Below are positions 11,297-19,340 of a stretch of DNA of 32,273 bases, piece by piece (the first letter of the stretch is position 1; each line of letters starts with the position of its first letter). The notes beneath the pieces are model-generated. The model saw nothing but the letters and a program-made list of their open reading frames with translations. It did no database searches and was not told the origin of the DNA. This DNA is from CAILLO01 sp964579735 (GTDB taxonomy: Bacteria; Bacillota; Clostridia; Saccharofermentanales; UBA5734), in assembly GCA_964579735.1 (NCBI GenBank), contig CAZOHH010000022.1, forward strand, positions 1 to 32,273, in the 5' to 3' direction. Made by a program: the position numbers and the translations under genes.

Positions 11297-12513
11297 CGCC
11301 GGACCGCTCCTTCCGCGGCGAGAAGGGTCCCACCCCCCGCCAACGCCGACGCCTTGCACGCCTTCGCGGCCGCTCGGAACGCACCGCCTTGAAACGCAGC
11401 TCCCGCAACAGCTCCCGCGACAGCGTGGGGATGCCCGGGAGCAACGAGGGGTGGAGCTTCACGGACCGAAGGCTCTATGTCGGTGACGCCGCACGGAAGC
11501 GCTTGCCGGCCTGGGTGCTTCCCGTGGTCGTGACCCTGCTGCTCGCCCTGCTGGTCTTCTTCGTCGCCCCGTATGCCGTCGAGACCCTGCAGAAGTACCT
11601 GAAGACGAATTCCGGCGACCCCGCCCATCCCGTTGACCGCGTCCTGGACGACGATACTAGGATTGTTTCGACCACGGCCGCCGACGTGCTCGACCAGCCC
11701 GACCTGCGCGCCACCCGCATCACCCAGGCGCTCTACAACACGCCGGTCGTCGTCGACCCCTCCCGCTCCGCCTTCGGATACAGCGCGGTGCGGCTCCCCA
11801 ATGGCACACAAGGCTTCATCGCGTCCGAAGCGCTGACGGACCAGCGGGACTCCGCAGAACCCTATCTGTATCAGTACAAACTCGTCGTCTCGGACCGGGT
11901 GCGCCGCATCATGTCGCATGCAAGTCAGGGGACGCTGCTCCAGGAGGTCATGATGGGCACCGTCCTCTATTCCGATTTCCGCGGGGACGGCATCTACCGC
12001 GTCGCCCTTCCAGGCGGGGGTACGGGCTGGATCGGCCGGAACGGGCTGATCGAACTGACCGTGGAAGAGAGCGTCCAGGCGAGCGACGCATCCGCTTTCG
12101 TCTCGAGCGCCATGAGTTTTCTGGGCATGACCTACCTGCCAGGCGGAATCACCCAGTATGGCATCGATTCCATCGGTCTGATCCAGGTCTCCGCCGCAGT
12201 GAACGGGGTCGACCTGCCACATACACTGTCCGATCTGGCCCGGTCCGGCAGCGAAGTCCCTCTGGTGAAGGACGAGGAGACGGGGAGCTGGTCGACTGCG
12301 GGATGGCGGAGTGGTGATGTGCTCCTTTTCAACGCCTCGACGGCCGGTGCGGTCGGGACGGACTACTCGGAAACCGCGCTCTATGTCGGTGAAGGTCAGG
12401 TGCTCATGGCCCGACCCAGCCGTTCCTCGATCCGCCTCGTGACTTTGTCGGACAACCCTGCCTTGCTGGCCCGCGCAGCGTCCGTTCGCCGCCTCTTCGC
12501 CTCGACGGGCTGA
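11293..12513 (+). CDS. Membrane-anchored SH3 / NlpC-P60-like protein lacking catalytic residues
   Basis: The 406-residue product has a strongly basic N-terminal region (1-70), one transmembrane helix at about 73-95, SH3-like segments in roughly 110-270 (such as LPNGTQGFIASEAL and GGGTGWIGRNGLIEL), and an NlpC/P60-like C-terminal domain. In active family members the domain has a DCSGL nucleophile motif, here YGIDSIGLIQ with Ser293 in the Cys place. The later HVGIYLG-type His motif reads SETALYVGEG, with Glu360 at the His place. It would sit outside the cell bound to the membrane, probably recognising peptidoglycan rather than cutting it. The start is GTG at 11293, with AGGAAGG seven bases upstream and overlap with acpS. 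Domain assignment is by motif reading, and the exact SH3 boundaries are uncertain. Confidence 0.75.
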   Translation: MTPDRSFRGEKGPTPRQRRRLARLRGRSERTALKRSSRNSSRDSVGMPGSNEGWSFTDRRLYVGDAARKRLPAWVLPVVVTLLLALLVFFVAPYAVETLQKYLKTNSGDPAHPVDRVLDDDTRIVSTTAADVLDQPDLRATRITQALYNTPVVVDPSRSAFGYSAVRLPNGTQGFIASEALTDQRDSAEPYLYQYKLVVSDRVRRIMSHASQGTLLQEVMMGTVLYSDFRGDGIYRVALPGGGTGWIGRNGLIELTVEESVQASDASAFVSSAMSFLGMTYLPGGITQYGIDSIGLIQVSAAVNGVDLPHTLSDLARSGSEVPLVKDEETGSWSTAGWRSGDVLLFNASTAGAVGTDYSETALYVGEGQVLMARPSRSSIRLVTLSDNPALLARAASVRRLFASTG

Positions 12514-12551
12514 ACCGGCGACCCTTGCAGCCGAAGACCCGACAGGACGAA

Positions 12552-12585
12552 AAGAAGGATGCGGCCCAAGGGGCGCATCCTTCTT
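12552..12585. terminator. Bidirectional terminator between convergent genes
   Basis: A perfect 12-bp stem (AAGAAGGATGCG / CGCATCCTTCTT) with GC-rich inner bases stands midway between the end of the NlpC/P60-like gene and the end of rpmB. T-rich flanks on both sides suit both directions. Confidence 0.8.
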
Positions 12586-12619
12586 CTCGTATACGATCCG
12601 GGAAGGAAGGGGCTTGGAG

Positions 12620-12817
12620 TCAGGCCCTCTTCACTGCGTTCGAGCGCAGGCAGCGGGAGCAGACGTGCATCGTGGCAGGCGTGCCGTTCACGACGACCTT
12701 GACGTTGCGCACGTTGGGCTTCTGCTTGGATTTCGCACGGCGGGATATCTGGGAACGTGTGATGCTGATCGAACGACCGAAAAGGATATCCTTCTCGCAG
12801 ACTTCGCACTTAGCCAT
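12620..12817 (-). CDS. rpmB: 50S ribosomal protein L28, zinc-ribbon form
   Basis: This 65-residue basic ribosomal protein belongs to the large subunit. It opens with MAKCEVCEKDILFG and ends with HVCSRCLRSN, giving Cys4, Cys7, Cys53 and Cys56, the four-Cys zinc-binding form of L28. The central SQISRRAKSKQKPN segment is typical. GGAGGT lies nine bases upstream of the start. It has its own promoter but also lies directly downstream of rnfB, so Rnf read-through is possible. Confidence 0.96.
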   Translation of the reverse strand: MAKCEVCEKDILFGRSISITRSQISRRAKSKQKPNVRNVKVVVNGTPATMHVCSRCLRSNAVKRA

Positions 12818-12864
12818 GTTTCAACAACCTCCCTGCGTCGATGGATGTCGGACGCGCACGTTGG

Positions 12865-12893
12865 ATATTACCACAGGAGCGGAGAACGCGCAA
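12865..12893 (-). promoter_or_regulatory. Promoter for rpmB
   Basis: On the reverse strand TTGCGC (12893-12888) is followed after 17 bases by TAATAT (12870-12865) with an upstream TGG. It lies 47 bases before rpmB. The -35 partly overlaps one of two GATTTCCC direct repeats spaced 18 bases apart (12913-12920 and 12895-12902). Confidence 0.65.
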
Positions 12894-12918
12894 CGGGAAA
12901 TCCGCGAGCGCAGGGAAA

Positions 12919-13743
12919 TCACCCTCCGTGGATGGAGTTCGTGGGGCAGACTTCCTTGCACTTTCCACAGGCCGTGCACTTGTCCTGATCGATGAAGGCA
13001 AGCGGACCCTTCATGTGGATCGCATCGTCTCCGCAGACCTTGACGCAGCGCTGGCAACCGATGCAGCCTACAGTGCAGAGCTTGCGGGTCTCGGCACCGC
13101 TCTGGGCGTTTCGGCAGCGGACCTGCAGGCTGTGCTCGCGGTGTGGGATCATGAAGATCAGGTTCTTGGGGCAGGACGGCACACACAGCTCGCAGGAACG
13201 GCACTTGTCAGGATCCACGACGGCGACGCCCTTCAGCACGACGATCGCGTCGTAGGGGCAGGCCTTCACGCAGGTTCCGAGTCCAAGGCAGCCGAATGTG
13301 CAGGCCCAGGGTCCGGAGAACATCATCGAGGCGGTGACGCAGTCCTGGATGCCCTGATACTCGTACCGCGTGCGCGTGCTTTCGGTATCGCCATTGCACA
13401 TGACGCAGGCGATTCTCGGATCGACGGACTGGGCCTCGACGCCGAGATACGCTGCAAGGGAGACGGAGAGTTCGGGGCCGCCGACGGAGCAGAGTCCGGA
13501 AGGGACGCCACCGTTCGCGAGAGCCGCGGAGTAGGCATCGCAGCTGGAGTATCCGCAGGCGCCGCAGTTTGCGCCGGGAAGCATTTCGCGCAACTGTGTC
13601 TGGCGCTCATCGATGGGAATCTCGAAGAACTTCGCCACGACGACGAGGATGATGCCGAAGAGGATGGCCATGCCGCCGGTGATGGCGACGGGAATGAGGA
13701 TGTCCGTGGCCTTGATGGCCATCGAGATGTTCACGAGATCCAT
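12919..13743 (-). CDS. rnfB: Rnf complex iron-sulfur subunit RnfB
   Basis: RnfB takes electrons from reduced ferredoxin for the membrane Rnf complex. The 274-residue protein has one N-terminal membrane helix (about 17-39), the Fe-S domain NCGACGYSSCDAYSAAL with Cys60, Cys63, Cys68 and Cys85, and four ferredoxin-type motifs: CLGLGTCVKACP, CRSCELCVPSCP, CIGCQRCVKVCG and CTACGKCKEVCP. AGGAGG lies ten bases before the start. It is the last gene of the rnfCDGEAB operon, separated from rnfA by 31 bases. No terminator is evident between it and rpmB. Confidence 0.96.
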   Translation of the reverse strand: MDLVNISMAIKATDILIPVAITGGMAILFGIILVVVAKFFEIPIDERQTQLREMLPGANCGACGYSSCDAYSAALANGGVPSGLCSVGGPELSVSLAAYLGVEAQSVDPRIACVMCNGDTESTRTRYEYQGIQDCVTASMMFSGPWACTFGCLGLGTCVKACPYDAIVVLKGVAVVDPDKCRSCELCVPSCPKNLIFMIPHREHSLQVRCRNAQSGAETRKLCTVGCIGCQRCVKVCGDDAIHMKGPLAFIDQDKCTACGKCKEVCPTNSIHGG

Positions 13744-13774
13744 GCTTGCCGTGCCTCCTTCTCTTGCGCCCGCG

Positions 13775-14365
13775 TCAGCCGAACAGCTTCTCGATCATGC
13801 CCTTGAATCCGAAGAAGGAAAGGGACACGAGGGAGGCCGCGATCAGCGTGATGGGCAGGCCCTTGAGGAAGGCCGGCACGTCGGCCCGGTCGATCCGCGA
13901 ACGGACGCCGGCGAACAGGAACAGCGCGAGCATGAAGCCGACGCCGACCCCGAGACTGTTGAACATGGACTGGAGGAAGTCGTACTGCTTGTCGATGTTG
14001 AGGATGGTGACGCCGAGGACCGCGCAGTTCGTGGTGATCAGGGGCAGGTAGATGCCGAGCGCCTTGTAGAGGGGCGGCATCGATTTCTTCATGATGGTCT
14101 CTACGAACTGGACCAGCGCGGCGATGCTGAGGATGAAGACGAGGGTGACGAGGAAGCCCACGCCCAGAGGGACGAGGACGAAGGTGTAGATCGGCCAGGT
14201 GATGGCGGTGGAGAGGAGCATGACGAAGATCACGGCGACGCTCATGCCCATGGCGGTGTTGAGGTTCTTCGAGACGCCGAGGAAGGGGCAGATGCCGAGG
14301 AACTTCGAAAGGACGAAGTTGTCGACGAGGATCGACGTGAACAGGATCACCAGCAGGGCCTTCAT
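13775..14365 (-). CDS. rnfA: Rnf complex membrane subunit RnfA
   Basis: RnfA is one of the two related integral membrane subunits thought to form the central Fe-S site and the ion path. The 196-residue product has about six hydrophobic helices, and its N-terminal half carries the conserved NFVLSKFLGICPFLGVSK with the ligand Cys. The second conserved Cys is in ITTNCAVLGV. The start overlaps the rnfE stop as TGATG, showing tight translational coupling. Confidence 0.97.
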   Translation of the reverse strand: MKALLVILFTSILVDNFVLSKFLGICPFLGVSKNLNTAMGMSVAVIFVMLLSTAITWPIYTFVLVPLGVGFLVTLVFILSIAALVQFVETIMKKSMPPLYKALGIYLPLITTNCAVLGVTILNIDKQYDFLQSMFNSLGVGVGFMLALFLFAGVRSRIDRADVPAFLKGLPITLIAASLVSLSFFGFKGMIEKLFG

Positions 14366-15096
14366 CAGGACTCACCTCCCGTCGGAGTGGGGCTGCATCC
14401 GGAGCAGCCGGGAGCCGCGGCGCAGGAAGCGCATTCCGCTTTCCCAGCGGCCTTGAGGCCCTTGGCGACGGCCTTCGCATCGATGCGGTCGGACATCCGC
14501 TGGGCGGCGGCGACGAGGATGCCGAAGATGAAGAAGCCGCCCGGGGGGAGGATCAGGATCAGGATCGGCTCGATCATGCCGCCGGCCTGCATCACGGGTA
14601 TGCTGTAGCCGAGGAGCGTGCCGTTCCCGACGAGCTCGCGGACCGTTCCCATGACGATCAGCGCGGAGGTGAAGCCGATGCCCATCCCGAGGCCGTCGAG
14701 CGCCGAGGCACCGACCGCGTTCTTGTTCGCGAACATCTCGGCGCGAGCCAGGATGATGCAGTTGACGACGATCAGGGGGATGAAGATGCCGAGGGACTTG
14801 TCGAGGGCGGGGACGAACGCTTTCAACAGGAGCTGAACGATGGTCACGAAGCCGGCGATGATGGTGATGTAGGCCGGGATGCGGACCTTGTCCGGGATGA
14901 ACTTGCGGAGTGCGGAAATCGCGACATTCGACCCGATCAGGACGAACGTGGCCGCGATGCCCATGCCGATGCCGTTCTCGATGTTGGTCGTGACGGCAAG
15001 CGTGGGGCAGGTTCCGAGGATCAGACGAAGGACGGGGTTCTCCTTGACGAAGCCCTTCGTGATCTCCTGGATCCAGGTCTTCTTGTTCTCGGCCAT
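14365..15096 (-). CDS. rnfE: Rnf complex membrane subunit RnfE with Cys-rich tail
   Basis: RnfE is the partner of RnfA in the membrane core. The 243-residue product has about six membrane helices and the two conserved Cys segments NPVLRLILGTCPTLAVT and IVVNCIILARAEMFA. After the last helix it has a hydrophilic tail holding two CxxC pairs (ECASCAAAPGCSGCSP), which is unusual for the core of this family and could bind a metal. The start lies three bases after the rnfG stop, with GGAGG upstream, and the stop overlaps the rnfA start. Confidence 0.95.
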   Translation of the reverse strand: MAENKKTWIQEITKGFVKENPVLRLILGTCPTLAVTTNIENGIGMGIAATFVLIGSNVAISALRKFIPDKVRIPAYITIIAGFVTIVQLLLKAFVPALDKSLGIFIPLIVVNCIILARAEMFANKNAVGASALDGLGMGIGFTSALIVMGTVRELVGNGTLLGYSIPVMQAGGMIEPILILILPPGGFFIFGILVAAAQRMSDRIDAKAVAKGLKAAGKAECASCAAAPGCSGCSPTPTGGES

Positions 15097-15099
15097 GGT

Positions 15100-15813
15100 C
15101 TAGGCGCCTCCCTTCTGGAGCAGCCCCGCCAGGCGCGCGGCCGCGTTGACGGCTTCGACGACGGCACTGGAGGAGATGGTGGCGCCGGTCACGGCGTCGA
15201 CGGGGACGACGTCGCCCTCGGCGTTCTTCCGGATGGCGAATCCGTTAGCAGTGGGCTTTCCAAGCAGACCGGACAGGAAGGGCAAGTCTGCGACCTTCTT
15301 GCCGAGTCCTGGGGTCTCGCTGTCGGCGAGGATACGGATGCCGGACACCGTGCCGTCGAGCGCGATTCCGACCATGATGGAGAGACCGTCGGCGTAGCCG
15401 CGCGTGTTGACGAGGACGACGACGCCCGTCTTCAGCCCGGCGGTGTCGAGACCATAGGAAGCTTCCGCGAGGGCGAGCTTCGGGGTCGTTCCGAGCGCCG
15501 TGGCGAAGGCATCGGGGTCGGCGGCCTTGAGCGCGGCGAGGTCCACGACTTCGAAGGTGTCGGCGGCAAGGGCGGCTTTGCGGGCCTCGTCCCTGGCCAG
15601 CGCGACCTGCTGGGCTATTGGCTCGACGGTCAGGGCGTTGGTCGCGGCGAGGGCGGCCGTGGTGAGGGCGCAGATAATGAAGAGGGCCAGCGCGGGCCAG
15701 AGCAGGTGGCTCTTGAGCTTGGAGACGGGCTTCGCCGGTTTGGAAGAAGCGGCCTCCGGAACATGGACGACGGAATCCTTGTGGGCGTTTCCATGATCAT
15801 GCACGGCGGGCAT
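15100..15813 (-). CDS. rnfG: Rnf complex flavoprotein subunit RnfG
   Basis: RnfG carries a covalently bound FMN on the outer side of the membrane and relays electrons within the Rnf complex. The 237-residue product has a hydrophilic N-terminal stretch of about 35 residues, one membrane helix (LLWPALALFIICALTTAALA) and an FMN-binding domain ending in DAVTGATISSS, where Thr212 is the expected flavin-attachment residue. ATG at 15813 is chosen because AGGAGG lies eight bases upstream. A GTG at 15822 lies inside that site. The start overlaps the rnfD 3' end by 17 bases. Confidence 0.94.
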   Translation of the reverse strand: MPAVHDHGNAHKDSVVHVPEAASSKPAKPVSKLKSHLLWPALALFIICALTTAALAATNALTVEPIAQQVALARDEARKAALAADTFEVVDLAALKAADPDAFATALGTTPKLALAEASYGLDTAGLKTGVVVLVNTRGYADGLSIMVGIALDGTVSGIRILADSETPGLGKKVADLPFLSGLLGKPTANGFAIRKNAEGDVVPVDAVTGATISSSAVVEAVNAAARLAGLLQKGGA

Positions 15814-16774
15814 GGCGGACACCTCCTCCCAGCGGGACCGGTCGGGTCCACTTGTCGATATGCGGCACGAGGATGTTCATCAGCAGGATGCTGTAGGAAA
15901 CGCCTTCGTCCATGCCGCCGAAGAGGCGGATCAGGCCGGTGATCAGACCGCATCCGAAACCGAACGCCAGCTTGCCCTTCCAGGTGAGGGGAGAAGTGAC
16001 ATAGTCCGTGGCCATGAAGAAGGCTCCGAGGATCAGGCCTCCGGACATCATGTGGTAGACGGGCGGCTGGCCGACGACGGCGGCGAAGAGTCCGACCGTG
16101 GCGACGAAGGCGAGAGGGGTCCAGGGGGCGATTGCGCGGCGGGCGAGAAGATATGCGGCGCCGAGCAGGAGAGCGAGGACGGAGACTTCGCCGAGGCTGC
16201 CCGCGTGGGTGCCGAGCAGGAGGTCGAGGTAGCCGGGAAGACCGTTCGCGCCGGGCACGACGACACCGCCTGCGGATACGGCGGCCTTGAGCTGGGCCAG
16301 CGGGGTGGCGGCGGAGACGACATCGGCTCCGGAGAGGAGCGTCCATTTGGTCATGGCCACAGGGAAGGAGATCACGAGGACGACGCGCCCGACGAGTGCT
16401 GGGTTCACGAAGTTGTTGCCGAGCCCGCCGAACATCTGCTTCACGACGACGACGGCGATCACGGCGCCGAGGGCGGCCATCCAATAGGGCAGCGTGGGGG
16501 GTAGGTTGAAGGCGAGCAGCATGCCTGTGACGACGGCGCTCAGGTCCGCGATCGTGTCCTCGCGCTTCATGACCTTGCGCGAAAGGGCTTCCGCGAGTAC
16601 CGCGGCTGCGACCGTGACCGCGGTCAGGGTGAGGGCTCGGACGCCGAAGACCAGGAAGCTGGCAATCAGGGAAGGCACGAGGGCGATGATGACGTCCAGC
16701 ATGAGGGAGCGGGTCGAGGCGCGGTCGCGGATATGGGGCGAGGAGCTGACGAGAAGCCTGGCTTCGGAACTCAT
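15797..16774 (-). CDS. rnfD: Rnf complex membrane flavoprotein subunit RnfD
   Basis: RnfD is a multi-helix membrane subunit that also carries covalent FMN. The 325-residue product begins MSSEARLLVSSSPHIRD and has about ten hydrophobic segments, with the conserved GGLGNNFVNPALVGR and FFMATDYVTSPLTWKGK, the latter in the region of flavin attachment, followed by LIRLFGGMDEGVSYSILLMN. The start overlaps the rnfC stop (ATGA), and its ribosome site GGAGGAGG lies within the lysine/glutamate-rich end of rnfC. Confidence 0.95.
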   Translation of the reverse strand: MSSEARLLVSSSPHIRDRASTRSLMLDVIIALVPSLIASFLVFGVRALTLTAVTVAAAVLAEALSRKVMKREDTIADLSAVVTGMLLAFNLPPTLPYWMAALGAVIAVVVVKQMFGGLGNNFVNPALVGRVVLVISFPVAMTKWTLLSGADVVSAATPLAQLKAAVSAGGVVVPGANGLPGYLDLLLGTHAGSLGEVSVLALLLGAAYLLARRAIAPWTPLAFVATVGLFAAVVGQPPVYHMMSGGLILGAFFMATDYVTSPLTWKGKLAFGFGCGLITGLIRLFGGMDEGVSYSILLMNILVPHIDKWTRPVPLGGGVRHARRA

Positions 16775-18132
16775 GCGCGCGCCTCCTCCTTCTTCTTCTT
16801 GTCGGCGGCCTTGCGCAGCAGGACCTTGCCGTTGCGGATGCTCTGGACGAGATGCCGGCGGGCGGGACAGACGAAGGTGCAGGTTCCGCACTCGATGCAG
16901 TCGTTCGTGCTGAATTCCGCCAGTTCCTCGAGGTCAGTGCGGCGCGAGGCGGCATCGATGGACGTCGGAAGGAGCTTCATCGGGCAGGCCTCTACGCAGC
17001 GCGCGCATCGGAAGCAGACCGTTTCGTCGGGAATGCGGGCTTCCTGTTCGTCGAGGGCGATGATGGCGTTGTTGGCCTTGATGATCGGGGTCTCGAGGGA
17101 ATCCAGGGCGACGCCCATCATGGGCCCTCCCATGAGGACCTTGCCAGGGGTCGAAGAGAAGCCGCCAGCCGCTTCGACGAGGTCGGTCACGGTGACGCCG
17201 ATGGGCACGTCGAAGTTTGCGGCGGCACGGACCGCGCCGCCGGCAAGGGTCAGGCGCCTGCGGACCAGCGGGATGCCGGTGAACATGTAGTCCGCGATGA
17301 AGGCGACGGTGCTGACGTTGAGGACCATGACGTTCACGTCGTGAGGCAGGCCTCCCGAAGGAACCGCGCGTCCGGTGACGGCGTAGATCAGCATCTTCTC
17401 GGCGCCCTGTGGGTAACGAGCGTGCAGGGGCACGACCTCGATCGCCGCGGCGGGGCCGGAGGGGTCCGCGGCGGCCTTGCCGTCGATCACGGCGTGGAGT
17501 GCGGCGATAGCGGCAGGCTTGTCATCCTCGATACCGATGGCGGCACGGGGGATCGAAAGGTAGTGCATCACGTGCAGGATTCCGGCGAGAACGGCGGAAG
17601 GGTCCTCGAGGATCCTGCGGTAGTCGGAGGTGATGTAGGGCTCGCACTCCGCCGCGTTGATCAGAAGCGTATCTGGCTTCTTGTCCGGGGGTGGCGTGAG
17701 CTTGACGTGGGTCGGAAAGCTGGCTCCGCCGAGTCCGACGAGGCCCGAGGCCGCGATGGCGGCGACGAAGGACGCGCGGTCCGTGACGACGGGGGGGGCG
17801 ATTTCAGGAAACATGTCGCCGTGCCCGTCCGACTCGATCTCGACCGCTTCGCCGAGGGTGCCGTTGAGGGCGAGAAGCTTGCGGATGCCGACGACGCGGC
17901 CGGAAACGGACGCGTGGACCGGAACGGAGACGAAGCCGACGGGCTCGCCGATCCGCTGGCCGATCTTGACCAGGTCGCCAGGGGCGACGAGGCATTTGCA
18001 CGGCGCTCCGATATGCTGACCGAGGGGAAGAAGCACCCGACGGAATCCGTCGAGGCGCACGGTCGGACTGTCGGCCGTGCTCTTGCGGGAACGCGGGTGC
18101 GTACCGCCGGAAAAGGACCACGTCAAGGCCAA
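16771..18132 (-). CDS. rnfC: Rnf complex NADH-side subunit RnfC
   Basis: RnfC is the cytoplasmic-side subunit that exchanges electrons with NAD(H). The 453-residue product begins with the family hallmark SFSGGTHP, has an SLBB-type region, and carries two 4Fe-4S motifs, CFRCARCVEACP from Cys373 and CIECGTCTFVCP. It lacks the long coiled C-terminal extension of some proteobacterial forms and ends in KKKKEEARA. The start is TTG at 18132, since AAGGAGG at 18140-18146 is seven bases away and no ATG or GTG gives the conserved N-terminus. Longer in-frame starts would lie on or beyond the predicted promoter. It is the first gene of the operon. Confidence 0.95.
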   Translation of the reverse strand: MALTWSFSGGTHPRSRKSTADSPTVRLDGFRRVLLPLGQHIGAPCKCLVAPGDLVKIGQRIGEPVGFVSVPVHASVSGRVVGIRKLLALNGTLGEAVEIESDGHGDMFPEIAPPVVTDRASFVAAIAASGLVGLGGASFPTHVKLTPPPDKKPDTLLINAAECEPYITSDYRRILEDPSAVLAGILHVMHYLSIPRAAIGIEDDKPAAIAALHAVIDGKAAADPSGPAAAIEVVPLHARYPQGAEKMLIYAVTGRAVPSGGLPHDVNVMVLNVSTVAFIADYMFTGIPLVRRRLTLAGGAVRAAANFDVPIGVTVTDLVEAAGGFSSTPGKVLMGGPMMGVALDSLETPIIKANNAIIALDEQEARIPDETVCFRCARCVEACPMKLLPTSIDAASRRTDLEELAEFSTNDCIECGTCTFVCPARRHLVQSIRNGKVLLRKAADKKKKEEARA

Positions 18133-18200
18133 GCTGATCCCTCCTTGGTGGGGTGTGGACGAGAGGAAGGAAATCGTCCACTGCCGATGGCATCCATAGC

Positions 18201-18209
18201 ATGATAGCA
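18201..18209 (-). promoter_or_regulatory. Extended -10 promoter of the rnf operon
   Basis: The reverse strand reads TGCTATCAT, with -10 TATCAT, 68 bases before the rnfC TTG. The motif TGCTAT is repeated directly after two bases (TGCTATCATGCTAT). A TTGAGA lies only 14 bases upstream, so recognition probably rests on the extended -10. Confidence 0.55.
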
Positions 18210-18291
18210 CAAGAGAGGGGTCTCAACCATCGGGAATTGAGCGGAAATCGACGCGAAAACAGTTCGTTCCGTACCCAATCGCATAGGGAAG

Positions 18292-18300
18292 TGGTACGAT
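18292..18300 (+). promoter_or_regulatory. Extended -10 promoter of the ccdA-msrAB cluster
   Basis: TGGTACGAT (-10 TACGAT at 18295-18300) lies 45 bases before the small membrane protein gene and is divergent from the rnf promoter. No clear -35 is present. Confidence 0.5.
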
Positions 18301-18345
18301 ATGCGGTGTTCCGGTCCGAAACGTAGACTGGGCAGGAGGTGGCGG

Positions 18346-18618
18346 ATGATCGGTGTCCGGGATGTTGAGAAGTCGTTCGTGTTGGTGATGGTCCTCCTCG
18401 GTCTCGCCGCCACCGCGATCGGCGCCTTCGCCTCGCTCTTCGCCGAGAACGAGTTCCANNNNNNNNNNNNNNNNNNNNNNNNNNNNNNNNNNNNNNNNNN
18501 NNNNNNNNNNNNNNNNNNNNNNNNNNNNNNNNNNNNNNNNNNNNNNNNNNNNNNNNNNTTCATCGTCCTGTTCTCCTTCGCGAACATCCTGGCCTTGAAG
18601 AAGCATCGGAGGCTCTAG
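18346..18618 (+). CDS. Small membrane protein of unknown function (interrupted by assembly gap)
   Basis: I do not recognise this gene. It opens with MIGVRDVEKS behind AGGAGG (18334-18339), then has one hydrophobic helix (SFVLVMVLLGLAATAIGAFA). After the 100-N gap it ends FIVLFSFANILALKKHRRL, which looks like the end of a second helix followed by positive charges. The two parts are in frame only if the true gap matches 100 modulo 3, and they could be two genes. It ends two bases before ccdA, so co-transcription with the thiol-redox genes is likely. Confidence 0.6.
   Translation: MIGVRDVEKSFVLVMVLLGLAATAIGAFASLFAENEFXXXXXXXXXXXXXXXXXXXXXXXXXXXXXXXXXXFIVLFSFANILALKKHRRL
18459..18558. other. Assembly gap (100 N)
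   Basis: Exactly 100 N, a placeholder of unknown length inside the small membrane protein gene. Confidence 0.98.
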
Positions 18619-18619
18619 C

Positions 18620-19321
18620 ATGGAAACCGACACCCTCTATTTCGCAGCCGTCTTCGTGGCAGGACTCCTGTCCTTCCTATCGCCCTGCACGATTCCGCTG
18701 CTGCCCGTCTACTTCGCCTACCTCTCCAAGGAGGCCTCCGGGCGCCCCACCCGCACGAAGGGATTCGTCGACTTCGGTCTCGTCGCCCGCACGCTGGTCT
18801 TCGTCCTCGGCCTGTCCTCGGCCTTCTTCCTGCTTGGCTTCGGCGCCGGCGCTCTGGGTGCGCTGCTGGCGGGTCCCGGATTCCGGATCGCCATGGGCAT
18901 CGTCGTGATCCTCATGGGTCTCTATCAGACCGGTCTCGTGCCCATCCCGTTCCTTTCCCGCGAAGTGAAGGCGGAGAGCGCCCGCGCGACCGCAGGCGGA
19001 TTCGTCGGCGCCTTCGTGCTCGGATTCACGTTCAGTTTCGGCTGGACCCCCTGCGCAGGACCTGTCCTCGCCACCGTCGTCGGCCTGGCCTCCCAGCAGG
19101 GCGGTGCGCTCTACGGCGCCTTCCTGCTCGTGATATACGCGTTGGGACTCGCCCTGCCGTTCATCCTGATCTCCCTTGCCTCGACCCTTCTGCTGCGTGC
19201 GTTCAAGAAGCTCACTCCCCACCTCGGCTGGCTGCGCATCGTCGGCGGCGTGCTGATCGTGGCGATGGGCGTCCTGCTTCTTCTGGATAAGATGACATGG
19301 CTCGTCGGGCTGTTCACCTGA
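18620..19321 (+). CDS. ccdA: CcdA-type thiol-disulfide transmembrane protein
   Basis: CcdA passes reducing power from cytoplasmic thioredoxin across the membrane to extracytoplasmic thiol proteins. The 233-residue product has six predicted helices and the two hallmark motifs, LSPCTIPLLPVYFAYLSK with Cys23 and FGWTPCAGPVLATVVG with Cys145, the redox pair. GGAGG lies seven bases upstream. It follows the small membrane protein by one base and precedes msrAB by 19 bases, so the cluster looks devoted to thiol redox repair. No DsbD-like thioredoxin domain is fused to it. Confidence 0.95.
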   Translation: METDTLYFAAVFVAGLLSFLSPCTIPLLPVYFAYLSKEASGRPTRTKGFVDFGLVARTLVFVLGLSSAFFLLGFGAGALGALLAGPGFRIAMGIVVILMGLYQTGLVPIPFLSREVKAESARATAGGFVGAFVLGFTFSFGWTPCAGPVLATVVGLASQQGGALYGAFLLVIYALGLALPFILISLASTLLLRAFKKLTPHLGWLRIVGGVLIVAMGVLLLLDKMTWLVGLFT

Positions 19322-19340
19322 CGACCGAGGAGGTAATGCA

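Noticed and set aside
12841..13806. A 321-codon plus-strand frame over rnfB
   Set aside because: It is antisense to four ferredoxin motifs that are fully intact on the minus strand, and it has no ribosome site.
16852..18204. A 450-codon plus-strand frame over rnfC
   Set aside because: Antisense shadow of rnfC, with Asp/Gly/Arg/Val-rich translation and no motif.
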